NCBI GenBank assembly: GCA_029228645.1
Contig: JAPTHR010000015.1
Location: forward strand, 1-64,000
Length of the DNA: 64,000 nucleotides
Origin: Gammaproteobacteria bacterium Milos-ODIII6
Lineage (GTDB): Bacteria; Pseudomonadota; Gammaproteobacteria; Chromatiales; Chromatiaceae
Reading direction: 5' to 3'
The notes under the pieces are model-generated. The model was given only the letters and a program-made list of their open reading frames with translations, was not told the origin of the DNA and did not search any database. The translations under genes were made by a program, and so were the position numbers. Of the stretch, positions 27,284-35,612 are shown piece by piece (the first letter of the stretch is position 1; each line of letters begins with the position of its first letter).

Positions 27284-28204
27284 CTACCGCGCGTGCGGTG
27301 ACCCGGGGGAGCCACCCGTCCCAGGCGCCACCACCCGGTTCTGCGACCGCCACGGCCACATTTCGCGGGGACGCGCGGCCTTCTTTTCCACCTCGTAGGT
27401 GATCGCGACCATCCACGGCTGGTAATCGGGATCGATGCGCTTCATCTCCGCGACCAGCTCCTGCAGGAAGAATGTCTCGATCGGCTGACCCCGGTTCGGC
27501 CAGATACGGAACTTCAGCCGCAGCAGTTCCTTGCCGGTCTTGAGCGTGTAGCGGCCCTCTTCCGACGGCTCGCGAATGATGATCCCGGCAAACTGTTCGT
27601 AGGTACCCTGCATCAGGGTGAGGGCCACCTCGCGCATCTGCTCTCTCTGCGCCGGCTCGCCCCGCAGGGTGACATCCGCAATACAGCGAATGTATCCGCG
27701 GGGATAGCTGACGATGTTGTTGATGGTCCGGTTGGGCACAAACACCGAAGCTCCGAGCGCATTCTCCAGCTCGACGAAACGCATCGTGATCGCCTTGACG
27801 ATCCCGGTCTGCCCACCGACCTCGACCAGGTCGTCGACGTCGATCAGGTCCGAGAAGATGAAGGTCAGGCCGGTCACCACGTCCTGCACGATGCCCTGTG
27901 AACCAAAGCCGATCGCCAGGCCGACCACCGAGGCGCTCGCCAGGTAGGCGGTCAGCGAAACCCCGAACTCCCGCAGGATCAGGCCGATGGCAAAGAAATA
28001 GAGCAGGAAGACGATCAGGCTCGTGGCGAGCGTTGCCAGCGAGCGGAGCTTGGGATAGCCCCGGGTTCGATGGCTGGCAAGCGAGAGGGTCGCGAGATGG
28101 CGCACCGCAATGACCACCAGGTGAACCGACAGGGCAAACCCCAGGAAGGCACCCAGGCGCAGCACCAGTGGCAGATCGGCGATAAAAAGTAACAGTTCGT
28201 CCAA
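27284..28204 (-). CDS. MscS-family mechanosensitive channel
   Basis: A membrane protein of about 306 aa. Three or four N-terminal helices are followed by the MscS pore and beta domain: VVGLAIGFGSQGIVQDVVTGLTFIFSDLIDVDDLVEVGGQTG is characteristic. The family opens under membrane tension to release solutes. A TTG at 28204 has GGGAGG at ideal spacing; a GTG at 28210 directly touches that sequence and is the alternative start. The last 35 or so residues are Pro/Gly/Arg-rich and unlike the family, perhaps because the 3' end was altered next to the REP region. Confidence 0.88.
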   Translation of the reverse strand: MDELLLFIADLPLVLRLGAFLGFALSVHLVVIAVRHLATLSLASHRTRGYPKLRSLATLATSLIVFLLYFFAIGLILREFGVSLTAYLASASVVGLAIGFGSQGIVQDVVTGLTFIFSDLIDVDDLVEVGGQTGIVKAITMRFVELENALGASVFVPNRTINNIVSYPRGYIRCIADVTLRGEPAQREQMREVALTLMQGTYEQFAGIIIREPSEEGRYTLKTGKELLRLKFRIWPNRGQPIETFFLQELVAEMKRIDPDYQPWMVAITYEVEKKAARPREMWPWRSQNRVVAPGTGGSPGSPHAR

Positions 28205-28226
28205 AGTCACCTCCCCGGGTCTATCA

Positions 28227-28496
28227 TCAACGCCACAGGGTCCACAGCCCGATCACGATGAAGCCGGCGCCTGCCACCGTGCGCAGGGCGCGCTCGCTGA
28301 CGTACTGCGCCAGCACGCCACCGGCTAGCACCCCGATCGCAGAAGTCGCGATCAGGGCCAGCGAAGCGCCGATGAACACGAGCCATTTACTCACGTCCCG
28401 ATCGGCCGCAAACAGCACTGTCGCCAATTGGGTCTTGTCGCCCAACTCCGCAAGAAACACCGTACCGAACACCATTGCCAAGGTCTTCCAGTCCAT
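28227..28496 (-). CDS. UPF0016/GDT1-family membrane protein (single-repeat, MneA-like)
   Basis: An 89-aa, three-helix protein with one copy of the family motif, here ELGDKTQLATVLFAA. Eukaryotic and many bacterial members have two copies; single-repeat versions act as dimers or pairs. The family exports or exchanges Mn2+ or Ca2+. No second half-gene lies nearby. GAGG lies 8 bases before the ATG. Confidence 0.88.
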   Translation of the reverse strand: MDWKTLAMVFGTVFLAELGDKTQLATVLFAADRDVSKWLVFIGASLALIATSAIGVLAGGVLAQYVSERALRTVAGAGFIVIGLWTLWR

Positions 28497-28703
28497 CTAC
28501 GCAACCTCATCAGGGGAAAACAGAAAAATCACTGCACTCGAACCTGGTACCGGTCCAGCGCCACGGGGATACGCGCCCCGCTTTGGTAGGACCCGCCGTT
28601 TGTCCCAAAGGGCACAAGTGCGCGATTATGCCCCATCCTCGAGTCTGCACCCTGTCATTGCATTGCGAACAAGACCTTCGCCCAACTCTTCAGGATTCAC
28701 CCC

Positions 28704-29366
28704 ATGAGTGTCGAGCTTGATCTCCTTCGGAGCTGCGAACTGTTCTCCACCCTGACGGCAGAGGAACTGGCCAGGGTCAGTGACCAGGCGGAAATGCTGT
28801 CGTTTCCCGCAGACCAGGTGCTGTTCGATTATGGCAACGCCTGCGGGATGCTGCCGCTTGTCCTGGACGGATCGATCCGGGTGTTCAAGCGCAGTGAATC
28901 GGGACGCGAGATCAGCCTCTACCGGGTGACCCGGGACCAGATGTGCATCGTCACCCTGGGTTGCCTGCTCGCGCGGGATCGCTACCCCGCCACCGGGGTG
29001 ACCGAAGAACCCGTAACCGCGATTTCCGTTCCCGATGGCCTCTTCCAGCAGCTCATCGTCTCCCAGCAGGGATTCCGCGGGTACGTCTTTCACCAGTTCG
29101 CGGAAAGAATCACCGACCTGATGCAGCTGGTGGACCAGGTTGCCTTTCAGAAGCTCGACCAGCGACTGGCCCAGCTGCTCCACCGGCGCGGACCGCTGGT
29201 GCGCGAATCCCATCAACAGCTGGCCGACGAACTGGGCAGCGTGCGCGAGATCATCAGCCGGATCCTCAAGCAATTCGAAGAACGCGGCTGGATCGCGCTC
29301 GCCAGAAAGCGGATCGAGGTGGTCGATCCGGCCGCCCTGCAGGCCCACGCCGCCGGTGCTCAGTGA
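28704..29366 (+). CDS. Crp/Fnr-family transcriptional regulator
   Basis: A 220-aa protein with an N-terminal cyclic-nucleotide-like sensor domain (about 10-125) and a C-terminal winged helix (ESHQQLADELGSVREIISRILKQFEERGWI at about 170-200). It lacks the FNR cysteine cluster at the N-terminus; Cys10, Cys47 and Cys77/Cys86 are scattered. The DUF2892 gene downstream is a frequent partner of such regulators. Confidence 0.9.
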   Translation: MSVELDLLRSCELFSTLTAEELARVSDQAEMLSFPADQVLFDYGNACGMLPLVLDGSIRVFKRSESGREISLYRVTRDQMCIVTLGCLLARDRYPATGVTEEPVTAISVPDGLFQQLIVSQQGFRGYVFHQFAERITDLMQLVDQVAFQKLDQRLAQLLHRRGPLVRESHQQLADELGSVREIISRILKQFEERGWIALARKRIEVVDPAALQAHAAGAQ

Positions 29367-29452
29367 CAAAAGTCACTTACTGCAGGCGCTGCTTTGCCAA
29401 TACTCCGCGCATGCCAGATCACGGTGATCCGGCCAACGCCTGGAGAAATGCA

Positions 29453-29632
29453 ATGAAAATGAATGTCGGTGGTATCGATAAGATTCTGCGGATTCTGGTT
29501 GGAGTGGCGCTGATCGCCTGGGCCTTGCTCGGCGGTCCGGTATGGGCCTGGGTGGGAATCGTCCCTCTGGCGACCGGCCTGATCGGTTTCTGCCCGGTCT
29601 ACCCGATCTTTGGCTGGAGCTCGAAGAAGTAA
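29453..29632 (+). CDS. DUF2892 (YgaP-like) small membrane protein
   Basis: A 59-aa protein with two hydrophobic segments: MNVGGIDKILRILVGVALIAW and GLIGFCPVYPIFGWSSKK. The Cys-Pro in FCPVYPIFG is conserved in the family. GGAGAA lies before the ATG at 29453. In other genomes this domain sits with rhodanese or Crp/Fnr genes, as here. It is 86 bp downstream of the regulator. Confidence 0.9.
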   Translation: MKMNVGGIDKILRILVGVALIAWALLGGPVWAWVGIVPLATGLIGFCPVYPIFGWSSKK

Positions 29633-29663
29633 GGCCTTCGATCGCCCGCAGACGAAGCGCACC

Positions 29664-29825
29664 CTTCGCGGCCAAGGCCGCTCCTACACATCTGCTTCCC
29701 CCCAACGGTTGTAGGAGCGAGCTTGCTCGCGAAGGACTCGGCGTAATCTGCCACAGGCACACCATCCTCCGGGCCAAGGCCCGCCCCTACCCCGGACCGT
29801 TCGCGGAGCGAGCTTGCTGGCGAAA
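29664..29825. repeat. REP elements (three to four half-units, last pair degenerate)
   Basis: A TTCGCGGCCAAGGCCGCTCC half-unit and a GGAGCGAGCTTGCTCGCGAA half-unit are followed by a decayed pair (GGGCCAAGGCCCGCCCC and GGAGCGAGCTTGCTGGCGAA). Together with 30549-30663 they flank the higBA module on both sides. Confidence 0.87.
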
Positions 29826-29921
29826 TTGCCTTGCCCCCCGAAACGGCTCCACGAGTACGAAAGGCCCCCACAAACCGGTCAGCCGCTTGTTGCATGACGC
29901 GCAACACGCCACACTTTCGTG

Positions 29922-30200
29922 ATGTTCAAGTCATTCCTGCACAGGGGTTTGAAACGGTTTCACGAAACCGGCTCGAAATCGGGCGTTCAAGCCAAGCACA
30001 CCAAACGCTTGAGAATGCAATTAACCGCCCTCGATACCGCGACAACGATCGACGACCTGGATATCCCAGGCTTCAGGTTCCATGCGCTGAAAGGCAAAGA
30101 AAAGGGCCGCTGGTCAATCTGGGTGAACGGCAACTGGCGCATCACGTTCGAGTTCCGCGATGGCCATGCTCATATTTTGAATTATGAGGACTACCACTGA
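29922..30200 (+). CDS. higB: HigB-like toxin (RelE superfamily mRNA interferase)
   Basis: A 92-aa protein of the plasmid-maintenance killer family (PF05015). The HigB pattern is clear: MFKSFLHRGLKRFHETG, then IPGFRFHALKGKEKGRWSIWVNGNWRITFEF and an HILNYEDYH end. HigB cuts mRNA at the ribosome. The antitoxin start overlaps the stop by one base (TGATG). The toxin-first order is typical of hig modules. Confidence 0.9.
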   Translation: MFKSFLHRGLKRFHETGSKSGVQAKHTKRLRMQLTALDTATTIDDLDIPGFRFHALKGKEKGRWSIWVNGNWRITFEFRDGHAHILNYEDYH

Positions 30201-30493
30201 TGCCCATGCACAACCCACCGCATCCCGGCGAGTTCATCCGCGAGGTCTACCTGGAGCCCAATAACATTACCGGTAGGCAGCTTGCAGCGAAGCTCGGTGT
30301 CTCCGCCTCTACACTCAATCGAGTACTCCAGGGCACTAGCGGCATCAGTCCTGAAATGGCTTTGCGCCTCTCCAAGGCACTCGGGCGGTCCCCGGAGAGT
30401 TGGCTCGCCATGCAGGACAATCATGACCTTTGGCAGGCGCGACAGACCGTAGATTTGGATGCAGTGAAACGCATTGATTTTTGCGCCGCTTAG
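30200..30493 (+). CDS. higA: HigA-like antitoxin (HTH)
   Basis: A 97-aa antitoxin with an XRE-type helix-turn-helix (ITGRQLAAKLGVSASTLNRVLQG at about 24-46). The opening HNPPHPGEFIREVYLEP and SPEMALRLSKALGRSPESWLAMQ are typical of HigA. It would neutralise HigB and repress the operon. The module sits between REP elements, a common site for insertion. Confidence 0.92.
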   Translation: MPMHNPPHPGEFIREVYLEPNNITGRQLAAKLGVSASTLNRVLQGTSGISPEMALRLSKALGRSPESWLAMQDNHDLWQARQTVDLDAVKRIDFCAA

Positions 30494-30548
30494 CTGCGCC
30501 TCGGCGCGCAGGGCACGCTGAGCTCACGCGGACCTCACCGCCATTCCA

Positions 30549-30663
30549 TTCGCGGCCAAGGCCGCCCCTACGCCAGACCGTTCGCGTAGGAGCGAGCTTG
30601 CTCGCGAAAGCCGCTGGACGACTGTCCCAACCCTTTTCATTCGCGGCCAAGACCGCTCCTACG
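30549..30663. repeat. REP elements (three half-units)
   Basis: TTCGCGGCCAAGGCCGCCCC, then GGAGCGAGCTTGCTCGCGAA, then TTCGCGGCCAAGACCGCTCC. They stand between higA and the tRNA gene. Confidence 0.87.
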
Positions 30664-30738
30664 AGCTATCGCGCTCCGCGGTCGAACCACCATTTTTGAT
30701 TCACTCGGGTTCGAACCCAACCGAATCCACAAATTCAA

Positions 30739-30758
30739 AAGGCCCCAAAAGGGGCCTT
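30739..30758 (-). terminator. Rho-independent terminator of tRNA-Ser
   Basis: AAGGCCCC and GGGGCCTT form an 8-bp stem with a 4-base loop, extended by flanking ATTC/GAAT pairing. On the minus strand it is followed by TTTGAATTT. It lies 7 bp beyond the tRNA CCA end. Confidence 0.85.
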
Positions 30759-30765
30759 GTGAATT

Positions 30766-30855
30766 TGGCGGAGAGGGAGGGATTCGAACCCTCGTTAGGC
30801 GCTAACCTAAACACGATTTCGAGTCGTGCGCTTTCAACCGCTCAGCCACCTCTCC
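30766..30855 (-). tRNA. tRNA-Ser (anticodon CGA)
   Basis: 90 nt including an encoded CCA. The acceptor stem GGAGAGG pairs with CCTCTCC, and the discriminator is G as expected for serine. The anticodon arm CACGA-CTCGAAA-TCGTG gives CGA. A long variable arm (around TAGCGCCTAACGA) marks a class II tRNA. The T arm is GAGGGTTCGAATCCCTC. Confidence 0.97.
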
Positions 30856-30954
30856 AAAAGACGAAAGGCCTCCCACGGGAAGCCTTCAGGCGGGGCAAAG
30901 ATACCACAGCAGATGTTCAAGCGTCATCCAGCTACGGTGCAGCACCGGGCAGGC

Positions 30955-31419
30955 TCAGAGTTGAATCCCCCGCTCCCGGTACCAGTCCTTGTCCAGCACC
31001 CAGCGGACAGACTTCACATCCGGCAGGTTCTGCACGATCTCCTGCGCCCGCTTCTGTACTTTTACCAGGTCCTCTTGTGCCGCGACCATCCTGGGATCGT
31101 CCTGTTCCTTGCCGGTAAGTGACGGCTCGACCAGCTGCAGAAAGCGCATCACGGGCACTTCGTAGGAGCGCGGCGAGCTCAGTTCGGCAACGCCGTTCTC
31201 CAAGGTGATCACGCGGAAGGGATAGGCGTATTCCGAGACGAGGGGATCGTCTGACAGCAGATCATTGATCTCCCACACCCCCGGGTTGAGGCTGAACAAC
31301 CATACCAGCAGGATCACACCCGCGATGGCTGCCAGTATCGCCAGATAGATACGCGTGAAGTGATCGAGCTGCCCCGCCTTGGCTTCGCCCGCTTTCGCCT
31401 CATTGATTTCCTGCTCCAT
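30955..31419 (-). CDS. Single-pass membrane protein of unknown function
   Basis: A 154-aa protein with one membrane helix (about residues 22-46) after a charged, Ala/Lys-rich start, so most of it is periplasmic. The soluble part is predicted helical, with a conserved-looking end DVKSVRWVLDKDWYRERGIQL. No known domain was recognised. The ATG at 31419 has a CGGGG upstream; an ATG six codons earlier has no ribosome binding site. Coding character is good. Confidence 0.7.
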   Translation of the reverse strand: MEQEINEAKAGEAKAGQLDHFTRIYLAILAAIAGVILLVWLFSLNPGVWEINDLLSDDPLVSEYAYPFRVITLENGVAELSSPRSYEVPVMRFLQLVEPSLTGKEQDDPRMVAAQEDLVKVQKRAQEIVQNLPDVKSVRWVLDKDWYRERGIQL

Positions 31420-31479
31420 TGCAAACCCCGTGGCCATTTAGAGGGGGGAAGACTAACGTCGCATGGGCGGCAGCGAAAT

Positions 31480-31644
31480 GTGATTCGTCAATGCCGCACG
31501 CCGGTGAGCGAGATCGTCCGGGATCTGCATGAGAACCGCCTGCTCGAGGTGACCCCGGAGAACATGCAAGGGCACCTCAAGGCGGGCAAGCACCCTCACC
31601 CGCATGCTGAAGGGCACAGCCACACCGTTCACGGCAGGGACTGA
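31480..31644 (+). CDS. Possible 54-aa His-rich protein or gene remnant
   Basis: A GTG-started frame gives a basic protein ending in a His-rich tail (KHPHPHAEGHSHTVHGRD). VSEIVRDLHENRLLEVTPENMQGHL looks like real protein rather than random translation, but there is no clear ribosome binding site and no recognised family. It may be the 3' piece of a longer lost gene. Confidence 0.3.
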   Translation: MIRQCRTPVSEIVRDLHENRLLEVTPENMQGHLKAGKHPHPHAEGHSHTVHGRD

Positions 31645-31671
31645 AAAAACCGTCGGCATTAGGGCCGGGGC

Positions 31672-33765
31672 TCACGCCGCGCGCAGCATCCCCTGAATAT
31701 CCACGCCGGAGGCCGGGCGCCCCGTCAGGTAGCCCTGGATCAGGTCGCAGCCCTGCTCCCGCAGGTAGTCCAGCTGGTGTTCCTCCTCAACGCCCTCGGC
31801 CACGATCTGCATGCCGAGGGCGTGGCCCATGCCGATGATCCCCTGAATGATCGATCGGGCGCTGGGATTGTGCGCCAGGTCGGAAACGAAGCTGCGGTCG
31901 ATCTTGAGGGTGTGGAACTGAAACTGGCGCAGGTTGTTGAGCGAGGAGTAGCCGGTACCGAAATCGTCGATCGCAATCCGGATGCCGATATCGTTGAGCT
32001 GCTGGAGAATGCGGTTGACCTCGTTGCTGTGCTCCATCGCAACCGTTTCGGTCAGCTCGATCTCGATCTCCCCTTCGCCGATGCCGTGCGTGTTCATGCG
32101 CGAGATCACGTGCTCGATCAGGCCATGCTGACTGAACTGGTGTCCGGAAAAATTGACCGCTATCGGCACCACGGAGCACCCGGCCTGGCGCCACGAGCGG
32201 CTCTGTTCACAGGCCTTCTCGAGGACCAGTTCGCCGATCGACAGAATCAAGCCGCTCTCCTCTGCCAGGGGTATGAACATACCGGGGGGCACATAGCCCA
32301 GGGTGGGATGATCCCAGCGCGCCAGCGCCTCCACACCGAGCAACTCGCCGCTGAGGGAATCCACCTTGGGCTGGTATGCGAGATGCAGATCGCCGTTCTG
32401 CACGGCTGTCTGCAGTTCCTTGTGCAGGAAGGCCTGCTCCCTCCGCTTCTGACCCGTCCCGACCGAGTAGACACAGGGTTCGGTATTCGCCATCGACAAT
32501 GCCACCTCGGCGCGGTCGAAAACCTCTTCCACCCTGTCGGCGGAACGGGTCGCGATCGAGGCGACGCCGACCCGCGTGGCGATGTCGATATCGTAGTCGT
32601 CAAACAGATAGTTGCCGGAGATCCGGTCCTGCACCTCGTGCGCAAAGCGCTGAAGATGCCCTTCTTTCTGAAAGTCATCCCGCGCCACCGCAAAACCGGC
32701 ATCGCCGACGCGACCGACCAGCGGTGCGAACAGACTTGCAGGCATCTCCACTTCATCACCTTCGATCAGCCCTCGCAGCCGTATCGCGTACATATTGACC
32801 AACTCCTCGGCACGTTGCCTGCCGAGCAGTGCACGCGCGTTCTCCAGGCCGACGATCTCCAGTCGCAACAGGGCCAGCCCGGTCTCGCGGCCCCCCTGGG
32901 CACGCACATGTGCCTGGATCAGCTGACACATCCGCTCCTGGTTCGGAAGCCCGGTGACCTTGTCGTAGTAGGCAAGGCGGTGAATCTCGGCCTCTGCCCG
33001 GCGTCGCCCGGTCAAATCGTGCACCAGCGCGACGATCGCGCTTTCCCCGCCGGGTGCCAGGTACACCTCGTAGTCCCGCTCGCCACCGGATGTTCGCACC
33101 GAAAATGCGAACTCGGCCTGGTTGGCTCCGTCGATGATGGACTGCAGGGCGACGCGCGCGAGTTCATCCGCCGGGGATGGCAGTGCCTCCGCCAACACCC
33201 GACCGATCGAGAAAAGCTGTTCACCCGCGGTCCACCCTTTGCCCGGCAGACGCGCCTCAGTTACCCGGCCTTGCTCGTCCAGGCTGAGCACCGCGTCCGG
33301 GATAGCGGACAGCAAGGCGTCCCTCTGCCCCTTGCTGGCATGCAGCGCCTCGCGCGTGTTACAGGCCCGGATGGTGAAATGGATGCGCCGCCGCAGGATG
33401 GACCAGTTGATCGGCTTGACCACGAAATCGGTGGCCCCAGCCTGATAGGCGGTATCCACGGCCTCGTCATCGTTCAGACCCGTGGCCATGATGATGGGAA
33501 GGCCCGCGCCCCGGGACATGTTGCGAATGCGGCGGCAGGCTTCCAGGCCATCCATGCCCGGCATGCGGATGTCCAACAGGATGGCGTCCACCCGCTCTCG
33601 CTCGACAATCGCCAGCGCCTGCTCGCCGCTGCTGGCCTCGAGTGCTTCGAAACCGGCCTCGTGGAGTGCGAGCCGGGCATAACCGCGCAGTGACTTGTCA
33701 TCGTCCACCACAAGCACGCGGCGGACGACGGAGGGCTGGGATTTCACTGCAAGGGGTTCTGACAT
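31672..33765 (-). CDS. Response regulator with degenerate GGDEF and active-type EAL domain
   Basis: A 697-aa c-di-GMP phosphodiesterase candidate. An N-terminal receiver has its phospho-Asp in ILLDIRMPGMDG (about residue 66) and the KPINW lysine. A PAS-like linker (about 145-255) follows. The GGDEF domain is degenerate, with VGDAGF in place of the catalytic motif. The EAL domain keeps the catalytic set: GVEALARW, VNFSG, ELTET, IDDFGTGYSSL, LKIDRSF, AEGVE and QGYLTGRP. It should lower c-di-GMP. It lies downstream of the LuxO-like gene in the same orientation, with a perfect LuxO-type box in the gap. Confidence 0.92.
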   Translation of the reverse strand: MSEPLAVKSQPSVVRRVLVVDDDKSLRGYARLALHEAGFEALEASSGEQALAIVERERVDAILLDIRMPGMDGLEACRRIRNMSRGAGLPIIMATGLNDDEAVDTAYQAGATDFVVKPINWSILRRRIHFTIRACNTREALHASKGQRDALLSAIPDAVLSLDEQGRVTEARLPGKGWTAGEQLFSIGRVLAEALPSPADELARVALQSIIDGANQAEFAFSVRTSGGERDYEVYLAPGGESAIVALVHDLTGRRRAEAEIHRLAYYDKVTGLPNQERMCQLIQAHVRAQGGRETGLALLRLEIVGLENARALLGRQRAEELVNMYAIRLRGLIEGDEVEMPASLFAPLVGRVGDAGFAVARDDFQKEGHLQRFAHEVQDRISGNYLFDDYDIDIATRVGVASIATRSADRVEEVFDRAEVALSMANTEPCVYSVGTGQKRREQAFLHKELQTAVQNGDLHLAYQPKVDSLSGELLGVEALARWDHPTLGYVPPGMFIPLAEESGLILSIGELVLEKACEQSRSWRQAGCSVVPIAVNFSGHQFSQHGLIEHVISRMNTHGIGEGEIEIELTETVAMEHSNEVNRILQQLNDIGIRIAIDDFGTGYSSLNNLRQFQFHTLKIDRSFVSDLAHNPSARSIIQGIIGMGHALGMQIVAEGVEEEHQLDYLREQGCDLIQGYLTGRPASGVDIQGMLRAA

Positions 33766-33974
33766 GGGTCTGCGCTCTGGTTTCGGGTAACGGGCCTCAG
33801 AACCACCAGAGCAATTACCAGGCCAATATAACTAACGGGCGAATAGTGCGCGATATGGCCGACATCTTGTCGCCAAGATACGCTAATTACGGACTATCTG
33901 ACGTTTCTTGCACGCCGGGTAAAGCACCAGCAATATCACTATCCGGGCGTGTTTCCTGCCGCAGACTGCGACAA

Positions 33975-33992
33975 GCTTTGCAAATTGCAAAG
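33975..33992. promoter_or_regulatory. LuxO-type operator (perfect consensus match)
   Basis: The core TTGCAAATTGCAA (33978-33990) matches TTGCAWWWTGCAA, the LuxO consensus at Vibrio qrr promoters, at all 13 positions. It is embedded in a longer palindrome GCTTTGCAAATTGCAAAG, the same 18 bases as at 40254. It lies 150 bp beyond the stop of the LuxO-like gene and 16 bp before a -24/-12 element on the plus strand. Confidence 0.75.
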
Positions 33993-34005
33993 ACGTGTCG
34001 GGAGA

Positions 34006-34021
34006 TGGCTGCCGAATTGCA
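34006..34021 (+). promoter_or_regulatory. Sigma-54-like promoter next to the LuxO box
   Basis: TGGCTGCCGAATTGCA has the -24 TGGC and a perfect TTGCA at -12 with correct spacing; it departs from the consensus at AC of TGGCAC. The predicted start is near 34032, directed away from the EAL gene and antisense to the 3' end of the LuxO-like gene. The product would be non-coding as far as can be seen. Confidence 0.5.
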
Positions 34022-34139
34022 AAAACGGACCTCGCAGCAGCGATCGTGGCAGCGGCAGACGGGGTGGCAATGGGTGCGTAACACCACGCGCGTTCGCGGT
34101 GGGATTTACAGCGACCCGAAAGCCGCGCGGGACGCCGGA

Positions 34140-35612
34140 TCAGGCGGTCTGCTGACCTTCTTGTGGTGCCTCGGCGAGCGCCTTTTCCCAGGCGACGCGC
34201 TTGCGGTAGATGGTCGATGCGCTGATCTCGAGCAGGGCCGCGGCCTTCGGGATATTGCCATCGCAGCGTTCGATGGCGCGCTCGATCACTTCTTTCTCCG
34301 CCAGCCACAGGGGGCGGATACCTGGAGACCCGGCACCTTCCCGATTGTCGGAGTCCGCCATCGGCGGCGCGACAGCGGTTTCCTGAGAGGCCGCCTCGCT
34401 TGCGGGCGGAGGAATCGCGCCCTGTGACTGCCGGACCGGCATCGGCAGCATATCCAATGCGACCTGCTCACTGTCGTGCAGCACCACCACGTTGCGGATC
34501 ACGTTTTCCAGTTCGCGCACATTGCCGGGCCAGAGATGGGCCACGAGGGCATCCGCCGCCCCCTGTGAAATCGCGCGGAAGCTCTTGCCCTCTTCCGTGG
34601 CCATGCGACGCAGCATTTCTCCAGCGATGGCGAGGAGGTCGTCACCCCGCTCACGCAGCGGCGGCAGTTCGATCGGTATCACGTTGAGGCGGTAGTAAAG
34701 ATCTTCGCGGAAGCGCCCTTCCCTCACTTCCTGCAGCGGGTCGCGGTTGGTTGCGCATACGATACGGATATCGACCTGCTCCTCGCGCGAATCGCCGACA
34801 CGCTGGAAGCGGCCGGTCTGAATGAAGCGCAGCAGCTTGCTCTGCAGGTCGATGTCCATCTCGCAGATCTCATCCAGGAACAGGGTGCCCCCGTCGGCGC
34901 GCGTGGCAGCGCCGTCACGACGCCCGGATGCGCCGGTGAAGGCGCCCTTGACGTGTCCGAAGATCTCGCTCTCCATCAGGTCACGCGGGATGGCGGCGCA
35001 ATTGAGCGCAACAAACGGCTTGTCGCGGCGCGGACTCTCTGCATGGATCGCCTCCGCGCACAGTTCCTTGCCGGTACCACTCTCGCCGGTGATGAACACC
35101 GTCGCACGACTCGGCGCTGCGCTCTCGATCACCCGATAGACGGCCTGCATTCCGATCGAGGCGCCCACAAAACCGTGAAAGCGGTCGCGCTCGAAATTCT
35201 GCTGATAGGTGTGCACCATCTCCGAAAGACGGCGCTTGTCGAGCGCATTGCGCACGGTGACCCGCAGGCGGGTCGCATCGAAGGGCTTGGATACGAAGTC
35301 CACGGCGCCGAAGCGCATCGCCTCGATGGCCACGTCGATCGAACCGTGCGCCGTGATGATGATGACTGAACAGTCGATGCCGGATTCGTACACATGCCTG
35401 AGCACATCCATGCCCGGCCTGTCGGGGAGGCGGAGATCCAACAGCATGATGTCGGGCGCGTGGATCTCGAGACGTGCAAGCGCCTCGTCGCCGGTCCCGA
35501 CAACGTCGACCTCGTACTGATCCGCACTGAGGTAACTCTGGTAAACCACAGCCAACGATGGGCTGTCCTCGACCAACAGTATCCTTGCTCTCGCAGGCTC
35601 GTGCTCATCCAT
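34140..35612 (-). CDS. Sigma-54-dependent response regulator, LuxO/SypG-like
   Basis: A 490-aa NtrC-class activator. The receiver has its phospho-Asp in MLLDLRLPDRPGMDVL (about residue 57). The AAA+ domain (about 145-380) has GESGTGKE, the sigma-54-contacting GAFTGA near 222, and GGTLFLDEICEMD. The C-terminus holds a Fis-type HTH (CDGNIPKAAALLEISASTIYRK). Similarity to Vibrio LuxO runs along the whole length, including TAHGSIDVAIEAMR, SAAPSRATVFITGESGTGKE, LRFIQTGRFQRVG and the IRPLWLAEKEVIERAI linker. The start at 35612 has AGGGAAA upstream and overlaps the kinase gene by 8 bp. The HPt-bearing kinase upstream is the likely phosphate donor. Confidence 0.92.
   Translation of the reverse strand: MDEHEPARARILLVEDSPSLAVVYQSYLSADQYEVDVVGTGDEALARLEIHAPDIMLLDLRLPDRPGMDVLRHVYESGIDCSVIIITAHGSIDVAIEAMRFGAVDFVSKPFDATRLRVTVRNALDKRRLSEMVHTYQQNFERDRFHGFVGASIGMQAVYRVIESAAPSRATVFITGESGTGKELCAEAIHAESPRRDKPFVALNCAAIPRDLMESEIFGHVKGAFTGASGRRDGAATRADGGTLFLDEICEMDIDLQSKLLRFIQTGRFQRVGDSREEQVDIRIVCATNRDPLQEVREGRFREDLYYRLNVIPIELPPLRERGDDLLAIAGEMLRRMATEEGKSFRAISQGAADALVAHLWPGNVRELENVIRNVVVLHDSEQVALDMLPMPVRQSQGAIPPPASEAASQETAVAPPMADSDNREGAGSPGIRPLWLAEKEVIERAIERCDGNIPKAAALLEISASTIYRKRVAWEKALAEAPQEGQQTA

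Larger units (their letters stand above)
33766..34139. other. 374-bp gap between the LuxO-like gene and the EAL gene
   Basis: It holds a perfect LuxO-type operator at 33978-33990 and a plus-strand sigma-54-like element at 34006-34021, with a further TTGCAAAA half-site overlapping its -12 part. Part of it is AT-richer than the neighbouring genes. No supported protein gene is seen on either strand. A small RNA is possible (see findings). Confidence 0.6.

Noticed and set aside
27057-27416. Minus-strand frame near the mscS 3' end
   Set aside because: It overlaps mscS and ends in translated REP sequence (GVGAALAAKDSLR type), a common artefact; the middle part was not recognised.
28497-28703. Manganese (yybP-ykoY) riboswitch before the UPF0016 gene
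   Set aside because: UPF0016 genes often have one, but the conserved GGGGAGUAG and CUCAUCGAC-like parts were not found on the minus strand.
30696-31118. Protein frame containing AEREGFEPS
   Set aside because: This is the well-known false translation of a tRNA-Ser gene and its surroundings.
33642-34427. Plus-strand 261-codon frame across the LuxO-like gene end
   Set aside because: It overlaps two well-supported minus-strand genes and has no domain or ribosome binding site.
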